Source: Chrysemys picta bellii
Lineage: Eukaryota > Chordata > Testudines > Emydidae
DNA length: 64,000 nucleotides
NCBI RefSeq assembly: GCF_011386835.1
Contig: NC_088797.1
Coordinates: forward strand, 34,657,583-34,721,582
Reading direction: 5' to 3'
Position 1 is the stretch's first letter. Every line of letters begins with the position of its first letter. Below are positions 11,140 through 22,809 of this stretch, in pieces. The notes under the pieces were generated by a model, which saw only the letters and a list, made by a program, of their open reading frames with translations, made no database searches and was not told where the DNA came from. A program made the translations under genes and the position numbers.

Positions 11140-12191
11140 GGTGGACAGAAAGCTGGCTGGCTCAGCAGGTAGTGATCAATGGCTCCATGTCTAGTTGGCA
11201 GCCGGTATCAAGCAGAGTGCCCCAAGAGTTGGTCCTGGGGCTGGTTTTGTTCAATACCTTCATTAATGATCTGGAGGATGGCGTGGATTGCACCCTCAGC
11301 AAGTTTGCAGATGACACTAAACTGGGAGGAGTGGTAGATACGCTGGAGGGTAGGAATAGGATACAGAGGGACCTAGACAAATTAGAGGATTGGGCCAAAA
11401 TAAATCTGATGAGGTTCAACAAGGACAAGTGCAGAGTCCTGCACTTAGGACGGAAGAATCCCATGCACTGCTACAGACTAGGGACCGAGCGGCTAGGCAG
11501 CAATTCTGCAGAAAAGGACTTAGGGGTTACAGTGGTCGAGAAGCTGGATATGAGTCAACAGTGTGCCCTTGTTGCCAAGAAGGCTAACGGCATTTTGGGC
11601 TGTATAAGTAGGAGCATTGCCAGCAGATCGAGGGACGTAATCATTCCCCTCTATTCGGCATTGGTGAGGCCGCATCTGGAGTACTGTGTCCAGTTTTGGG
11701 CCCCACACTACAAGAAGGATGTGGAAAAATTGGATAGAGTCCAGCGGAGGGCAACAAAAATGATTAGGGGGCTGGAGCACATGATTTATGAGGAGAGGCT
11801 GAGGTAACTGGGATTATTTAGTCTGGAGAAAAGAAGAATGAGGGGGGGATTTGATAGCTGCTTTCAACTACCTGAATGGGGGTTCCAAAGAGGATGGATC
11901 TAGACTGTTCTCAGTGGTACCAGATGACAGAACGAGGAGTAATGGTCTCAAGTTGCAGTGGGGGTGGTTTAGATTGGATATTAGGAAAAACTTTTTCACT
12001 AGGAGGGTAGTGAAGCACTGGAACGGGTTACCCAGGGAGGTGGTGGAATCTCCTTCCTTAGAGGTTTTTAAGGTCAGGCTTGACAAAGCCCTGGCTGGGA
12101 TAATTTAGTTGGGGATTGGTCCTGCTTTGAGCAGGGGGTTGGACTAGATGACCTCCTGAGGTCCCTTCCAACCCTGATATTCTATGATTCT
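11140..12191 (+). mobile_element. CR1 LINE, 5'-truncated, with reverse transcriptase remnant
   Basis: The C-terminal part of the CR1 ORF2 reverse transcriptase followed by a short 3' UTR ending 'gatattctatgattct', the usual CR1 3' end. CR1 elements copy themselves by target-primed reverse transcription and are usually 5'-truncated, as here. The first frame (11172-11807) has the catalytic segment FADD at residues 45-48, then '[13 protein letters not shown]' and '[11 protein letters not shown]'. It ends at an in-frame TAA (11805-11807) where the family continues. A G-run (11841-11847) appears to carry an extra base, and the remaining ORF continues in another frame (11851-12108) with '[33 protein letters not shown]'-type sequence. 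Fairly young but dead. Confidence 0.93.
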
Positions 12192-13017
12192 ACCTATCTG
12201 AAACTGCAGGGGGAACTCTTGTAGGCAGAATGTAGTTAAATTGATATTTGGAGAGAAGCATGGGGCCAACAGGCCTGCCTTTAGCTCTTGTATTTTTCAT
12301 TGAAAGACAACCTCCAAAAACAGAGTACCCCCTAATGTTATGCAATGGAGTCAGCACTGACTCTGAGGGGAAGAGTGCCACCTACTGAATCACTCAAACG
12401 ACTTTTTAAAGAACACTGGGTTTTAACCATCCAAGTACAGATAAACCCTGCTTTTGAGAGCCGCCAAGCTCACTCATGGCCTAAGGCGGTATTATATCTA
12501 ATTATAACTTTACATGGATGTTCCCTCCTATAATCAAGGAGATCATCCTCTTAAACAGTGAGGCTGTTCCATTTTCTAATAGATGCCTCTGCATAGAGCC
12601 ACAGTGTTTTAGGTCCTTCCTTATCTCTGTTGTGTATATAGTGGAACCCACTATTAGTGACCTTGATTATAATATGTTGAAAAGGAGTGAAAGTCCAGAA
12701 TTTCTTCAGTTCACTTCTGTGGACTTTGAATTCTCTAATAGTGAAAATCCATTTAACCTGCAGTGAAGTTTAACACCTCTCTTCCCTTGGAATGCAGTAT
12801 ACAGTGCTGCATTCCAGCTACCAGATATGCATTAAGTGCTTTTCTTCTTCTGTGCTGTTTGAACAGAGGTGAGATGGGAAGAGGAGAAAAATTGCCATTG
12901 CTCAGTGGGAATGAGGAATCCCTGCTTTTGATTTGCTGCAGCTGCTCCAATCAGGAGTAGGGACAGAAGAGGGGTCCATCTTGCTCCAGCTGCTCCCTAT
13001 TATGAGTAAGAATACAA
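12192..13017. other. Unassigned stretch
   Basis: Several short frames on both strands, none with recognisable motifs. No repeat assigned. Confidence 0.4.
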
Positions 13018-13175
13018 CTTTATTATTATTATTTAATCATGTTTATTATGGCAGTGCTTGAGGGCAAACCAAAAGTGGGGCCTCACTGTGCTAGGCACCG
13101 TGCAAACACGGAATAGCAGTCCCTGCCCTGAAGATCTTACAATCTAAATAGACAGGTCAGACACAGGGCAGGGCG
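13018..13175 (-). mobile_element. L2-like LINE or MIR 3' tail, antisense
   Basis: Complement of the L2-type tail: 'ctgtgctaggcaccgtgcaaacac' and 'gaagatcttacaatctaaatagaca', next to a TTATTATTATTTAAT run corresponding to the 3' terminus. The G-rich DNA to about 13480 may be more of the same element, but this is not certain. Confidence 0.65.
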
Positions 13176-13479
13176 CAGGGGTAAAACACATACTGAGTGA
13201 ACAATGGGGTGCCAGCAAATGCCATGTATGTTAGTTCCATGATTTTTTAAGGTGGGTTTAGTGAGGAAGGGATAAGCAAATTGTGTGTGTGGTGGTGGTG
13301 GTGGGGAAGTGAAGGGAGAGGAGACATTGAAGGAATGGGGCATGAGGGGGACAGGGTACAGGGTAAGAGGGGCAGGTGTGGAGTGATGCTGAGATGGAGA
13401 CTGGGTATGTGAGATGTGATTGCTCCTGGTGTAGCTGTACCAGAGACAGCTCTGATCTAGCTCAAATAACAATAGCAGT

Positions 13480-14390
13480 GTAGTCACGGCAGCAGGGGTG
13501 GTGGCACAGGCTACCTCCCTGCCCAGAACCCCATGTGCATACTGGAGTGGCTAGCCAGAGCCGCTGTCCAGGCTGCTGCGGCTTCACTGCTATTGTTACT
13601 TTCAAGGAGCTTTGATTTAGCTAGATCAAAACTAGCTTGTGTATGTCTCCATGTGCTATAATTACACCTCCTGAGGGCAATGTAGACATACCTGGGAGAA
13701 TGGGAGAGGGCTGGAGCAAACAGCCAATCAGCACAGGGCAGAGAAAGTCCAGATAAAACTGTAGAAAGTCCTCTGAATGTCCAGAGGTCCCTGTTTTGGC
13801 TGCTTTGGCGCTGGTCCTACTGGCTGGTTTCTCTCTGCAGTTTTTCCCCAAGGCCATATGGCAGGGCAAAGGCCCCACCATGCCCTGGTTTCAGAGTGTA
13901 CTACAACTGTAGGAGGTAAAGCGAGACCATGCCATCAGTCCCAAGCTACAAAAGATGGAGATACATTGCTCCCTTGTTTGTTGTCGAATTCTGCCAAAGG
14001 GCACTTTTTTGTGCTGGGGGAATTGATTATGAAAGGTCCACTCTACTATTCAAATGTCACCTTCCAGACTGTGTTCTTTCCAGGGCATTAAATAAGTGTC
14101 CACAGTGTCAGTGGCATTTTGTATTACATTGTGCATGTGTAGCGAAGAATCAAAAGCAGTTTTATGTTTTGAGACGTGCAATGACCTTTGCAAAGCTGTA
14201 ACGTTTTTTAGTGGGGAAAAAGTTTGGGGAGACTAGAGATTGTGGGAGAAGAGTTCAGATGACTTGTAAGAAAGATTTCCAGTACTTGTTTTGGTCAAGG
14301 ATTATTCAAGAAGAAATAATCTACCAGGTGGATCACCTATTGGTCAGTATTTATTCTAAAGCAGCAGCAGTAACAAGCCTGTAGAATGTC
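13480..14390. other. Unassigned stretch
   Basis: Frames such as 13621-13881 (minus) and 13777-14091 (plus) overlap on opposite strands and have no family features. Nothing else recognised. Confidence 0.4.
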
Positions 14391-14905
14391 ACCACATTAG
14401 AGCATGACATCTCCTCCATCATCCTAATTAATCACATTGTACAGATCGTTATTGTGGTCCTCAGGCTCAGCAGGCCCGGAGAGCCTAGCAATTAAAAGAA
14501 TTATAGCAACTTACAAGGCAGGCCCACTGTTATTGCCTTATAACTGCATTTAAAGGTAACTGAATGGATTGTTTGGCTTCCTAGGCCCCACAAAAATAGT
14601 CTGCAGGAAGGAATGCTGCATAATGCCTGGAAAAGCTAGACTCTAATTGATAAGTAACTGCACAATAAACAATGTAGTCTTGATTAAATAAATATCATTT
14701 GTCAGTTGCAGGTGAGTGTTGCTTTCTTTGCTTACAGCTAAAACTTTCAAGCCATTATCTGCAATATTGTATTTCCATTAAAATATGAGTCCGCAGGATA
14801 AGGAGCATATTTAGCTATCAATGTGCATGGAATATCCCTGCCTCCCATTAATAATAAATATGAGCTTATGAGCTTCACGTGCATGTATACTCTCGTCGCA
14901 TTACA
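14390..14905. other. Candidate conserved non-coding element
   Basis: A non-repetitive block dense in homeodomain-like cores (TAATTA, ATTAAT, AATTGATAAG, CAATAAACAATG) and other motifs, including 'cacgtgcatgtata' at its end. It has no long reading frame and none of the repeat signatures seen around it. This is an impression from composition only. Confidence 0.3.
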
Positions 14906-14935
14906 TCACCAGCCCTCAAGCACCTGTGGACTCTG

Positions 14936-14972
14936 GCCCAGATTGTCAGAGGTATTTAGGTGCTAATCTCCC
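14936..14972. repeat. Left half of a palindromic short repeat
   Basis: 'cccagattgtcagaggtatttaggtgctaatctccc' is the complement of the segment at 15582-15640, from which it is separated by the LTR-like insertion. Confidence 0.65.
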
Positions 14973-15581
14973 TGTGATGGAGTGTCCACCCCACTCTAGA
15001 CTGAGTGGGGTTAAGGTGGCCGGATAATCTAAGTAACTGCCTAGGGTGCACCTGAAGGAGGAGGCAGGGAGCAGAGAACTGAGTGACTGCAAGCAGGCCC
15101 ACCTGTGCAGCAACAGGCAGGGCCTATAAAGCCAAGTAGCTGGCTACAGGGAAGTAGGCTGCAGTCACTCCCTGAATGGAGGAAGTTGGTAGGCTGTCAA
15201 ACCCAGAGACAGGGGGAAGCCAGATGGGTAGGAAAAAGCCCAGAGAAACTGCAGCGAGAGGTAGGATGACACAGAGACCATGGCTGCTTGTTATAGGGTA
15301 CCTGGGCTGGAATCCCCTACCAACCACTGGGAAGGGGTGAGGATGTTCAAGATGCCAGCCAGCCAGTGGGTCTGGAAAGACTGAATTCCCTGAAAGGGGA
15401 GGACTTTAGCGACCTGGCCAGATGAGCTACGAAGAGGAGACTGCAGTTGCTGGAGTGAGAGGGGCTGCACAGTAAGACAGGATGGGGGAAGACAACACTG
15501 AAGGGGAAGTACAAGCCTGGTTGAGCTAATTCCCAGGACAGCCAGCAGGAGGTGCCACTGCAGTGAGAGGACCCTGGTATA
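14973..15581 (+). mobile_element. LTR-like insertion (probable solo LTR)
   Basis: A 609-bp segment beginning TGTGATGG and ending GGTATA, inserted in the middle of a short palindromic repeat. The 5-bp CTCCC occurs on both sides (14968-14972 and 15582-15586). A TATA-like 'CTATAAAG' lies about 150 bp from its start (15124). The final TA instead of CA would be explained by one C-to-T change. No internal retroviral genes. Confidence 0.6.
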
Positions 15582-15641
15582 CTCCCATTGAAGTCAATGG
15601 GAGTTAGGTGCCTAAATACCTTTAATGATCTTGTGACAGGT
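15582..15641. repeat. Right half of a palindromic short repeat
   Basis: 'ctcccattgaagtcaatgggag' followed by 'ttaggtgcctaaatacctttaatgatctt'. The first 22 bases are a perfect palindrome, the signature of the small repeats scattered through this window. Confidence 0.7.
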
Positions 15642-16388
15642 GACCCCAACTTTCAGCGATCCCTCAGTGGAAGGTTGGTTCATAGTAGGTATGCTTTCTA
15701 ATAACTTGGGGGCAGAGGTGCAAGGAAACCTGGTCTTAATGTTCACTGGGGCCTCATGTGTCCTCGTGTCTGATCTATAAGCATAGCTTAGTATCCTGGC
15801 CACTGGCTTGATGAGCTTTGCTGCAGATTTGTCTGGGGATGCCAGAGCGCACACTATGTTAATGAATAAATTGAAACCTTCCAAAGGTATGTTGTACACG
15901 GGCATGTGGAAAATATTTGGAGGAGCCAAATAAATTTTAAAAATTCAAATGAAGGCTTGGACAAATTTTTCTTTTTGCCACGTGGAAGGCTGAACCACAG
16001 TTCATTGTTGTCACTCACTTAGATGTGTGTATTTCCCCAGAAAAGAAAAGTCCCATGTGGCAACTAGCTGAGACGACATAAACCTTCCAGCTTCATCTCA
16101 TTGATGAACCAAGTTCTCTAGCATCTCCTTAGGTGCTGGTTAAAATCTTTCCTGTCATGATGATGTAATGGATAGAGTCTTTGGTGGACTCTCTCAGGTA
16201 GCCATTTTGTCTTTTCAAACTGTGTTGCTTCCTTGGTATGTTATGACTTCTCCCGCAGCATATTTACTGCATAACTTCAAATGATCCTAGCCACCCTAGA
16301 GAGTATCATTTGCAGGATAGAAAGTTGTCAAGGAGGTCAACTTTATCCTCACGCCCCCTGCCCCCCACCAAAAAGAGCAGTAAGATAT

Positions 16389-16447
16389 GGGCCAGATCCT
16401 GTCTTCAATGGAGCTATGCCAGTTTACACCAGCTGAGGATCTGGCCC
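16389..16447. repeat. 59-bp palindromic mini-element
   Basis: Perfect 12-bp inverted ends GGGCCAGATCCT and AGGATCTGGCCC enclose 'tcaatggagctatgccagtttacaccagctg'. Relatives of the same wording lie at 62808 and 19928. Looks like a minimal MITE of an ancient family. Confidence 0.7.
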
Positions 16448-16704
16448 ACTTTGAACTGGAGAGGAATGTGGTAAAGAATCTAGTTCATAGTACTGAGTAT
16501 GAGGTTGTCTAATAGATTTAAAGACTCCTGGGAAGGCTGAGGTTGGTGGTGCTCTCAGAATATCCAAGTTAATACTATTAATTATTGAAACAGAAGATGC
16601 AGTTTTTCTTAGAGCACTTAACACCATTCTGTGAGTTAGTGATGACAAATGATAGTTAACTTCAAGGGTCAAATGGCAGGAGATAAACATACATTATTTG
16701 GATG

Positions 16705-16772
16705 GTAAGCTGTTCGGGCCAGGGACGGTCTAGTACTCTGTTTGTACAGTGCATGGGGCCCCGCTCTTCAGT
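16705..16772 (+). repeat. L2-like LINE 3' tail fragment
   Basis: 'gtaagctgttcgggccagggacggtctagtactctgtttgtacagtgcatggggcccc' matches the L2-type 3' tail in sense orientation. Short and divergent. Confidence 0.6.
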
Positions 16773-18654
16773 TAAGAAAAAGTATCATAGAAGGGGATCA
16801 AAGGATGAAAATTCCCCATAGTTGAGTAATTGCTACCTTAGCCCCGGATAACTCAACATAACACTCATGAATGGTAAATCTCTTACTCAGCTTGATGATC
16901 AGGGTATTTTGATTCCTGTTCTGGAAAAGGATTTAGATTTGTAGTGAATTCTATTTAGTAATAGGCTCAGGGGGACAGTAGCCATTTAAACTAAATCAAA
17001 TATCCTACAAACTGACTATGCTACAAACACTGGCATCTGAGAGTTAGGTTCCTAAATCCATATTTGGACATCTGCCTGATTTTGAGCTTAGCAGTGGAGG
17101 GAATCCTGTTGGGTGTCTGGAGGCTGATGGTTATTAGCCGGGGGGAACTTATAGTAAATGTGCTTGTAATAATACTGCAGAGATGGTCAGTACAGACACG
17201 CACAACAATAAGTTCAGCTTAAATATTCAAAAGTGAGTAGTGATTTTGGGGGGGGGCCACAACTTTAAGGTGTCCAACTGAGACACCTAGGAGTCAGATT
17301 TTCAGAACTGCTGGGTACCTGCCCTCAGAAAATCAGTCTTCTTTAAAGTATCTAAAGTTGGGCACTCAAAATCATTAGTCACTTGTGAGACCTACATTCT
17401 TGATCGTAGAACATAAATTTAATTAATCACTTTGTTAAACAGCATAGATCAAAAAAATTCTTGCTGCTCAGACATGGGGAAGATATAACATCTTGGTAAG
17501 AGCTAAAGGAATTTATGGGAAGTCACAAAGACTATCTAATTTCATCCTCCAACAGCAAGGACATAGCTGTTTAGTTTGGAGGAAATCTCTGTTTTGAGGG
17601 TGTTTCTATGTTGGCTGAGACAATGGTATCCTAGGAAGATCATGTGTTTAAAAACCTGTGGCAAACTACACTGTTTCCCCTTACAATCCTTCCTATGCAA
17701 ACATTTTTGTGTAATGCTAAATTCCTTTGTTGGAGTATTTTTCATGAGGACAAAGGTTCTCTGAAAGGCAGGAGCCTGCTGCAGTCAGGATGCTTCAGAA
17801 GTAACTTACCCATTTTCAATTTGCAAACTCAGAAATGGCATCAGATATTTGAAAAGCGTGAGGAAGTGAGAAACTTCATGTTAACGGCTAGATTTCTTTT
17901 TCTGCATTTCATGGTAATTAATACTCCTTAGAATGTCACAATTTTGCACACGATCTGTTTTCTAAATTCTGTTTTGCTTTCCTTTTTTTCCTTGGACCAA
18001 TTTGTCCAGCAAGAACAAATTTTTCATATCTATGGAAATGCCTTTTGCCCTAACAAATGCTCCACTTTCAGTTTTCTCTTGTGAAAAGCGCTTTCACAAG
18101 CCTTTTATTTTAATGGGAAAAGTGAAAAATTTGAAGAGAAGCTGTAAAACTATTTCCTATCCCCTCCTTCTGTTGGATTTGCCAACTCTTTATAAATTCA
18201 CCCTGCTCTAAAAGCAGCACTTTGACCCTTCTGTAAAGTCCTGTAATTTGCCTTTCTGGCTCTTCTTTTCAGGGGTGATTAAAAACCCACTTATGGAACT
18301 TCCATCCCATTTAAATATTGTGGGTTTGAGTTTTAAGTGAAAGAATATTCCCTTTCAGGCTGGTTGGTGTGGAGAAGTATTTGGCTGTTTGCTGAGTGTC
18401 TCATCAGCCACATAATCAGATTATGGTGTTTGGCTTAGCAGCCCTGAAGGAAAGGAAGTAACAGACAGACTGTAGTAGCAATATCTGTCTTGTTCAGCAT
18501 GCTGTGGTTTAACAGTATAGGGAAAAAATCAAGCAGCAGGATGTCTAAATAGAGGGGAGAGATGAAACAATTGCAGCAGTGGAAATGAGGGCCTGGCAGC
18601 TGGAAGGCTACAATTATTTGGATCCCAGCAACTGAGTGTTCCTGGAACCCAAGA

Positions 18655-18765
18655 AGAATGATTTTATTTTACGGCTTGTCCCCAATGTGTTAGGTGCTGT
18701 ACAAGCACAAAGGAAAGAACAGTCCATGCCCTGAATTGCTCACCCTCTAGTAAGACTAACCGACT
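18655..18765 (-). repeat. L2-like LINE 3' tail, antisense
   Basis: 'gtgttaggtgctgtacaagcacaaaggaaagaacagtccatgccctgaattgctcaccctctagt' is the complement of the L2-type tail. An adjacent minus-strand frame of 189 codons (18883-19452) may lie within the same decayed LINE but shows no reverse-transcriptase motif. Confidence 0.6.
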
Positions 18766-19540
18766 TCTTTGCAGAAAGGGGTACAACATACAAATAAAGT
18801 GGGTCTGCTGATGGTTGCAATGCATAGTTTTTAGTAAGTTATATAGGCTACCCACAGCTGTCCCTCAACTTCGGAGAAGGTGTCAGAAGAGAGGTTTAAA
18901 AGGGTGACTAAGGGAGACAGAGTGTGGGTGGGGAATGAGTAGGTAGGAAGGGATGAGGTTACAGGAACAGGTGGATGGGTTAGCAAATTGCAGGCAAGAA
19001 ACCTCAGCATTAGTTACCAAACTGAGATTATAATGGTGAGAGTAAGAGGGAAGGTCTGGGTCAAAATCCAAGAACAAGGTGGATGGGGGAGTAGATAACA
19101 GCTGCATGGATCGCAGTCTTGAAGGAGAAAGGGGATGGAAGCAGCAGGGATCCAAACATGCTACTCCTTTGGTGATGACTGGGGAAGGGAGGCTGCTAGC
19201 AGAAAAAGTACCTGCAGAGGTAGTGTTACAAGGGATAATCCTGGTATGGGGGTGTGCAAGGAGATGAAGAGAGTGAATGGACATTAGGAAGTAAAGTAGG
19301 GCAAAGAGAGAGTAACAAGGCCCAGACTTTCTACTCCTGGGAGACCTAGATGGCTCAGGGAGGTGTGATCTTTTCTGGGGCGGGGATTCATTTTCTATGT
19401 TAAAAACAAGCTCTAACAGGTCTAACAATGATTTGAACAAGAACAGAATCAAGCCTTTGAGGCAAAAGGATAATCTTTTGGATCTCTGGTAATTTGGAAG
19501 GTTCTTCCAGCAAAGAAAAACAGGAACTGATTAGTGCTTG
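18765..19540. other. Unassigned, possible decayed LINE 3' region
   Basis: G-rich plus strand, with a 189-codon minus-strand frame rich in Ser, Pro, Leu and His. The composition is like other 3' regions of L2-type LINEs in the window (13175-13480), but no domain can be named. Confidence 0.3.
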
Positions 19541-19720
19541 TCAGATTAAAGTACTGTGCAAACATTGATCATCATAATGTCACTCTGATACAGGTATCGC
19601 CCGTTTTACAGCATGAGATTAGTGACTTGAGTCACTGAGGGAATCAGTAGTAGAGAGGATATTAGAAATTGGGCGTCTCTGGTTCTCAGTTCTGTGCTTA
19701 AACCCCTAGACAAGGAGGCA
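19541..19720 (-). repeat. MIR-type SINE, antisense, degenerate
   Basis: 'cccgttttacagcatgagattagtgacttgagtcactgag...agtagagaggatattagaaattgggcgtctctggttctcag' follows the antisense MIR order (tail, conserved core, tRNA-related end). Strongly diverged. Confidence 0.5.
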
Positions 19721-19927
19721 AAGTTAGAAGTGACCTGAGAGAGTCTGCAAAACTGAGGAAAGATTGGTTACAGGAGACATGCTGGCTGGAATAATAGAGA
19801 AAGTGCAGGCAGCTGAGAAACACATGTTGAGACAAACTGAACTGAACTTGGTACATTTAATTATGAAGTTATTTCACTTTTTTGGCAGCAAAGCATCACT
19901 TAGAAAATTATATAAATTAGATTATTC

Positions 19928-20018
19928 TGGCCCGATGCTGATCTCACATTCATTTTTACATCAGTAGCTACATTGACATCAATGGAGTTACTCCTCTTTC
20001 ACACTGGTGTGAGACTCA
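19928..20018. repeat. Palindromic short repeat
   Basis: 'ggcccgatgctgatctcacatt...tgacatcaatggagttactcctctttcacactggtgtgagac' has the same inverted layout as the mini-element at 16389: 'gtctcacac' complements the left 'tctcaca'. Confidence 0.5.
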
Positions 20019-21395
20019 TACCAGCAACACCCAAACTACATGTGAAAGGCATGTCTAGCACAGAGCAGATTTTTAGAATTCACATGAGAAAGGGCATCCG
20101 AGAGCGAGAAACTGGAGACGCTATTCTGAGTTCTGTATTATATCCTAAAGATGGGGTCTGTGTGCTGAGAGCAATCCACTCCTTGGAAAATATTGACTAT
20201 TAGGGATAGAATACTACTTTTCTTTCATCAGTGATGCAAGGTATAAGGAAATGGCACTTCTACAGAACATTTTTGGGCATAGTTCCCCCAAAAAGTGAGC
20301 TCAATGAGACCACTTGTGTGTCAAGCTAAACATGCAAATGTATAAGCAGGATTGGGACCTCTGTTACCTTTTGTCCATTTTTTTATGTCCCACATAATGG
20401 ATCAAGCTTTGTTCCTGGATCAGACAATCCATGCATGTATCTACACTGGATTAAAAAGTAAAATATAAATGAGGCAGAACACGGAATCTGATATTAATTT
20501 GTGAGCTAAGAGTGTCTACGGCTAAAGCTGGCCTTGTTATGCTAACGGTGCCCCAGCAACTACTGGCCTACCACTTTCGCATCAGAAAAGTCACTGAAGG
20601 AAAAGCATGGGAGCCTTTTGAAAACACTGGAGCTAATCTGAAAATGAACTCTTGGCAGGTGCTGAACTGGTAGTGTGTGTCCCACGCATATGTAGCTGAC
20701 AGTGTTTTGAAGGCAGCAGAAATTAACTACGTCAGAATTTATATCTGAGTAGGCACTATTAATGCACCCATTACTGCAGTTTCCAAGAAAAGACTGTGTC
20801 AACGTGATTCTTGCATGACACCAATGAAATTAATGCACTTCTGAAAATGACAAGCTGTTTCTTTCTCTGCTGATGACTACGGCATGTTAGGAAGTGGTCT
20901 CTGTTTATACTTTCTAAAGAAAGATGGGACTGAAGGTTAGAGCTGGTTGCAAAAATTAGATGAAAAGAAAAATTCAACACTAAATGGAAACACATTTAAA
21001 AAAAAAAAGCATTTTGTCTTTTGTATTCCCTTTCAGCCAGCTCTACTGGAGGAATATATAGAACAGGGAATCTTTTCAGAGGGTGTCTTTCTAATTGCAG
21101 CTGGCCTTTGATCCATTTACAGTTTGTAAATAGAGTTGTCAACAGCAAGAAGTGAACAATGTTGGGAGGGATCTGTGCCAGAACCAGCACAGCCCACATC
21201 TTAGGTCCTGGGCCTTGACATAGCCCCTTTGTGCTGCTCCAGAGGTGCAAATGGGCTGTGAAGGGCAGCTGAGGTCTGTGTGGACATATCTCGGGTTGCA
21301 GAGGGCCAGAGTATCCAGGTCTATCCAACTCCCTGGCAGCTGCTGGTATAGGTGTTTTGGGGACATGGCTGGAGAAAGAGTATGGCTAGAGAGTT
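20019..21395. other. Unassigned stretch
   Basis: No supported gene or repeat. The Myb-, RT- and GIY-YIG-type signatures seen elsewhere are absent. Confidence 0.4.
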
Positions 21396-22135
21396 TCTGT
21401 GCTTACCAGATGGTGTATTGGCCCCTGGGCAGGGGCCACTACCAGCTGGCACAAGTCAGGGGCAGCAGAGCTATCCCAAAAGTGTGTGTGGGGGGGGCAA
21501 GGGCCCCCTCTCCCTATGTGGCTCCATCCCTGCCCCTCCTCTTTCCCCTTAGCTCCGGCCAAGCCAGAGCAGAGCTGGGGAGCCCAGGCCCCTCCACCTG
21601 CCTGGGGTGGGAGGAGCATGAGAGCAGCCTCTGGTCCATATCTCCCCACCCCCCTCCCCGGACCTCATGCCCAGGGCAGGTGAAGGGTCTGCAGCTCCTC
21701 ACAGCTGCTTGCGTAGCTCTTACCCCAACCTGACTCCGGCTTGGGGGGTGGGGCCTCAGAGCCACAACCCAGCCATGGTAAGAGTTGCCCGGGCAGCTGT
21801 GGGGAGCCACGGATCCTCCACCTGCCCAGAGCAGAGGTCTGAGGGGTGGGGACATAGGCCAGTGGCTGCTTTTGGGGGGGGGTCCCCCCACCTTGGGCAG
21901 GTGGAGGGGCCTGAGCTATCCACAGCTTCCAGCCTGGCCGGGAGAGGGGGGGAGAGGAGGGGCAGGGGCGGGGCCCATGGTGACAAATGGCGGGGCCAGG
22001 CCTGTCCACTTTCAAATAGTGGGAGGGCCCTGCCCTCCCCCATTCCGGCACCCATTCCCACTCTGAGGTTGCTTGAAATTGCACCAGGAGGTGAACCAGT
22101 GCCTGGCTAGCCCCAGGGATGGGTGTTGTGGGGTG
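21396..22135. repeat. GC-rich moderately repetitive block
   Basis: Very GC-rich DNA with recurring phrases ('cccaggcccctccacctgcc', 'ggatcctccacctgcccag', 'ccaccttgggcaggtggagggg', 'cagctgtggggagc'), suggesting degenerate internal duplication. At least seven overlapping frames in all registers stay open only because stop codons are rare. The right part ('cttgtccactttcaaatagtgggagggccctgccctccc') has a local inverted repeat. Confidence 0.5.
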
Positions 22136-22233
22136 ATTCAGCAGTGTCAGTGTAACCCACACACCTTGTGGGTGTGGTATTCTGTCCCATCTAGTGCCAT
22201 CAAGAGATAAAATGAGTCTGCTCTACAGCCTCA

Positions 22234-22460
22234 GGGCTTGTCTACACTGGCAATTAACTGCGCTGCAACTTTCTTGCTCACTCAAGGGTGTGAAAAAACA
22301 CCCCCCTGAGCGCAGCAAGTTGCAGCACTGTAAAGTGCCAGTGTAAACCGTGCCCCAGTGCTGGGAGCCGCGCCCCTCGTTGAGCTGGTTTTTTTAGAGC
22401 GCGCTGTGCCGTGACCACACAAGCCACATTAACATTAGCATTGCCAGTGTAGACTAACCC
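22234..22460. mobile_element. GTCTACAC-type MITE
   Basis: 227 bp with ends 'gggcttgtctacactggcaa' and 'ttgccagtgtagactaaccc', inverted repeats of 20 bp with two or three mismatches. Flanks are TCA and TTA, a near-match to a Harbinger 3-bp duplication. An internal hairpin pairs 'ctcaagggtgtg' with 'cacccccctgag'. Confidence 0.75.
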
Positions 22461-22500
22461 TTAGCTAAGAGCCAGTTGGCTTTTAGCTCATGCAGTAGAG

Positions 22501-22809
22501 CAGTGGTCCCCAATGCGGTGCCCACGGGCGCCATGGAGCCCGCCGGGGCATCTATGTGCGCCCACCTACTGGCCGGCAGACGAGCATGCACCGAAATGCC
22601 GCCGACAAACAGCGTCATCCAGAGGCGTCGCCGCCTAAATTCAGCAGCGACACCTCTGGATGACGCTGCTTGTTGGCAGCATTTTGGCGGCGATGCCTAT
22701 TGATGTTGCTGCTTTTCAGCGGCATTTCGGCAGATGCTCATCTGCCAGCCACGGTCTGCAGTGGCTCGTCATCTGGCGCCCGCCAGACGAAAAAGGTTGG
22801 GGACCACTG
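22501..22809. mobile_element. hAT-type MITE
   Basis: Perfect 13-bp inverted ends CAGTGGTCCCCAA / TTGGGGACCACTG. The flanking octamers CAGTAGAG (22493-22500) and TGGTAGAG (22810-22817) match at six of eight positions, as expected for an ageing hAT duplication. Inside, 'cagcgtcatccagaggcg' (22610s) is complementary to 'cacctctggatgacgctg' (22650s), making a strong stem with a roughly 25-nt loop. CpG-rich, no ORF of interest. Confidence 0.85.

Larger units (their letters stand above)
15642..18654. other. Largely unassigned stretch with small repeats
   Basis: Apart from the palindrome at 16389, the L2 tail at 16705 and degenerate 'gagttaggttcctaaat' / 'cagattttcagaactgctg' pieces at 17035-17110 and 17270-17350, nothing was recognised. 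No coding region is supported. Confidence 0.4.

Noticed and set aside
11162..11464. 100-codon minus-strand frame
   Set aside because: It is antisense to the CR1 reverse transcriptase.
18883..19452. 189-codon minus-strand frame
   Set aside because: Low-information Ser/Pro/Leu-rich composition, no domain, next to an L2-type tail. Not called as a gene.
21245..22162. Several long overlapping frames on both strands
   Set aside because: All are in very GC-rich repetitive DNA. Four or more frames are open at once, which is a compositional effect.
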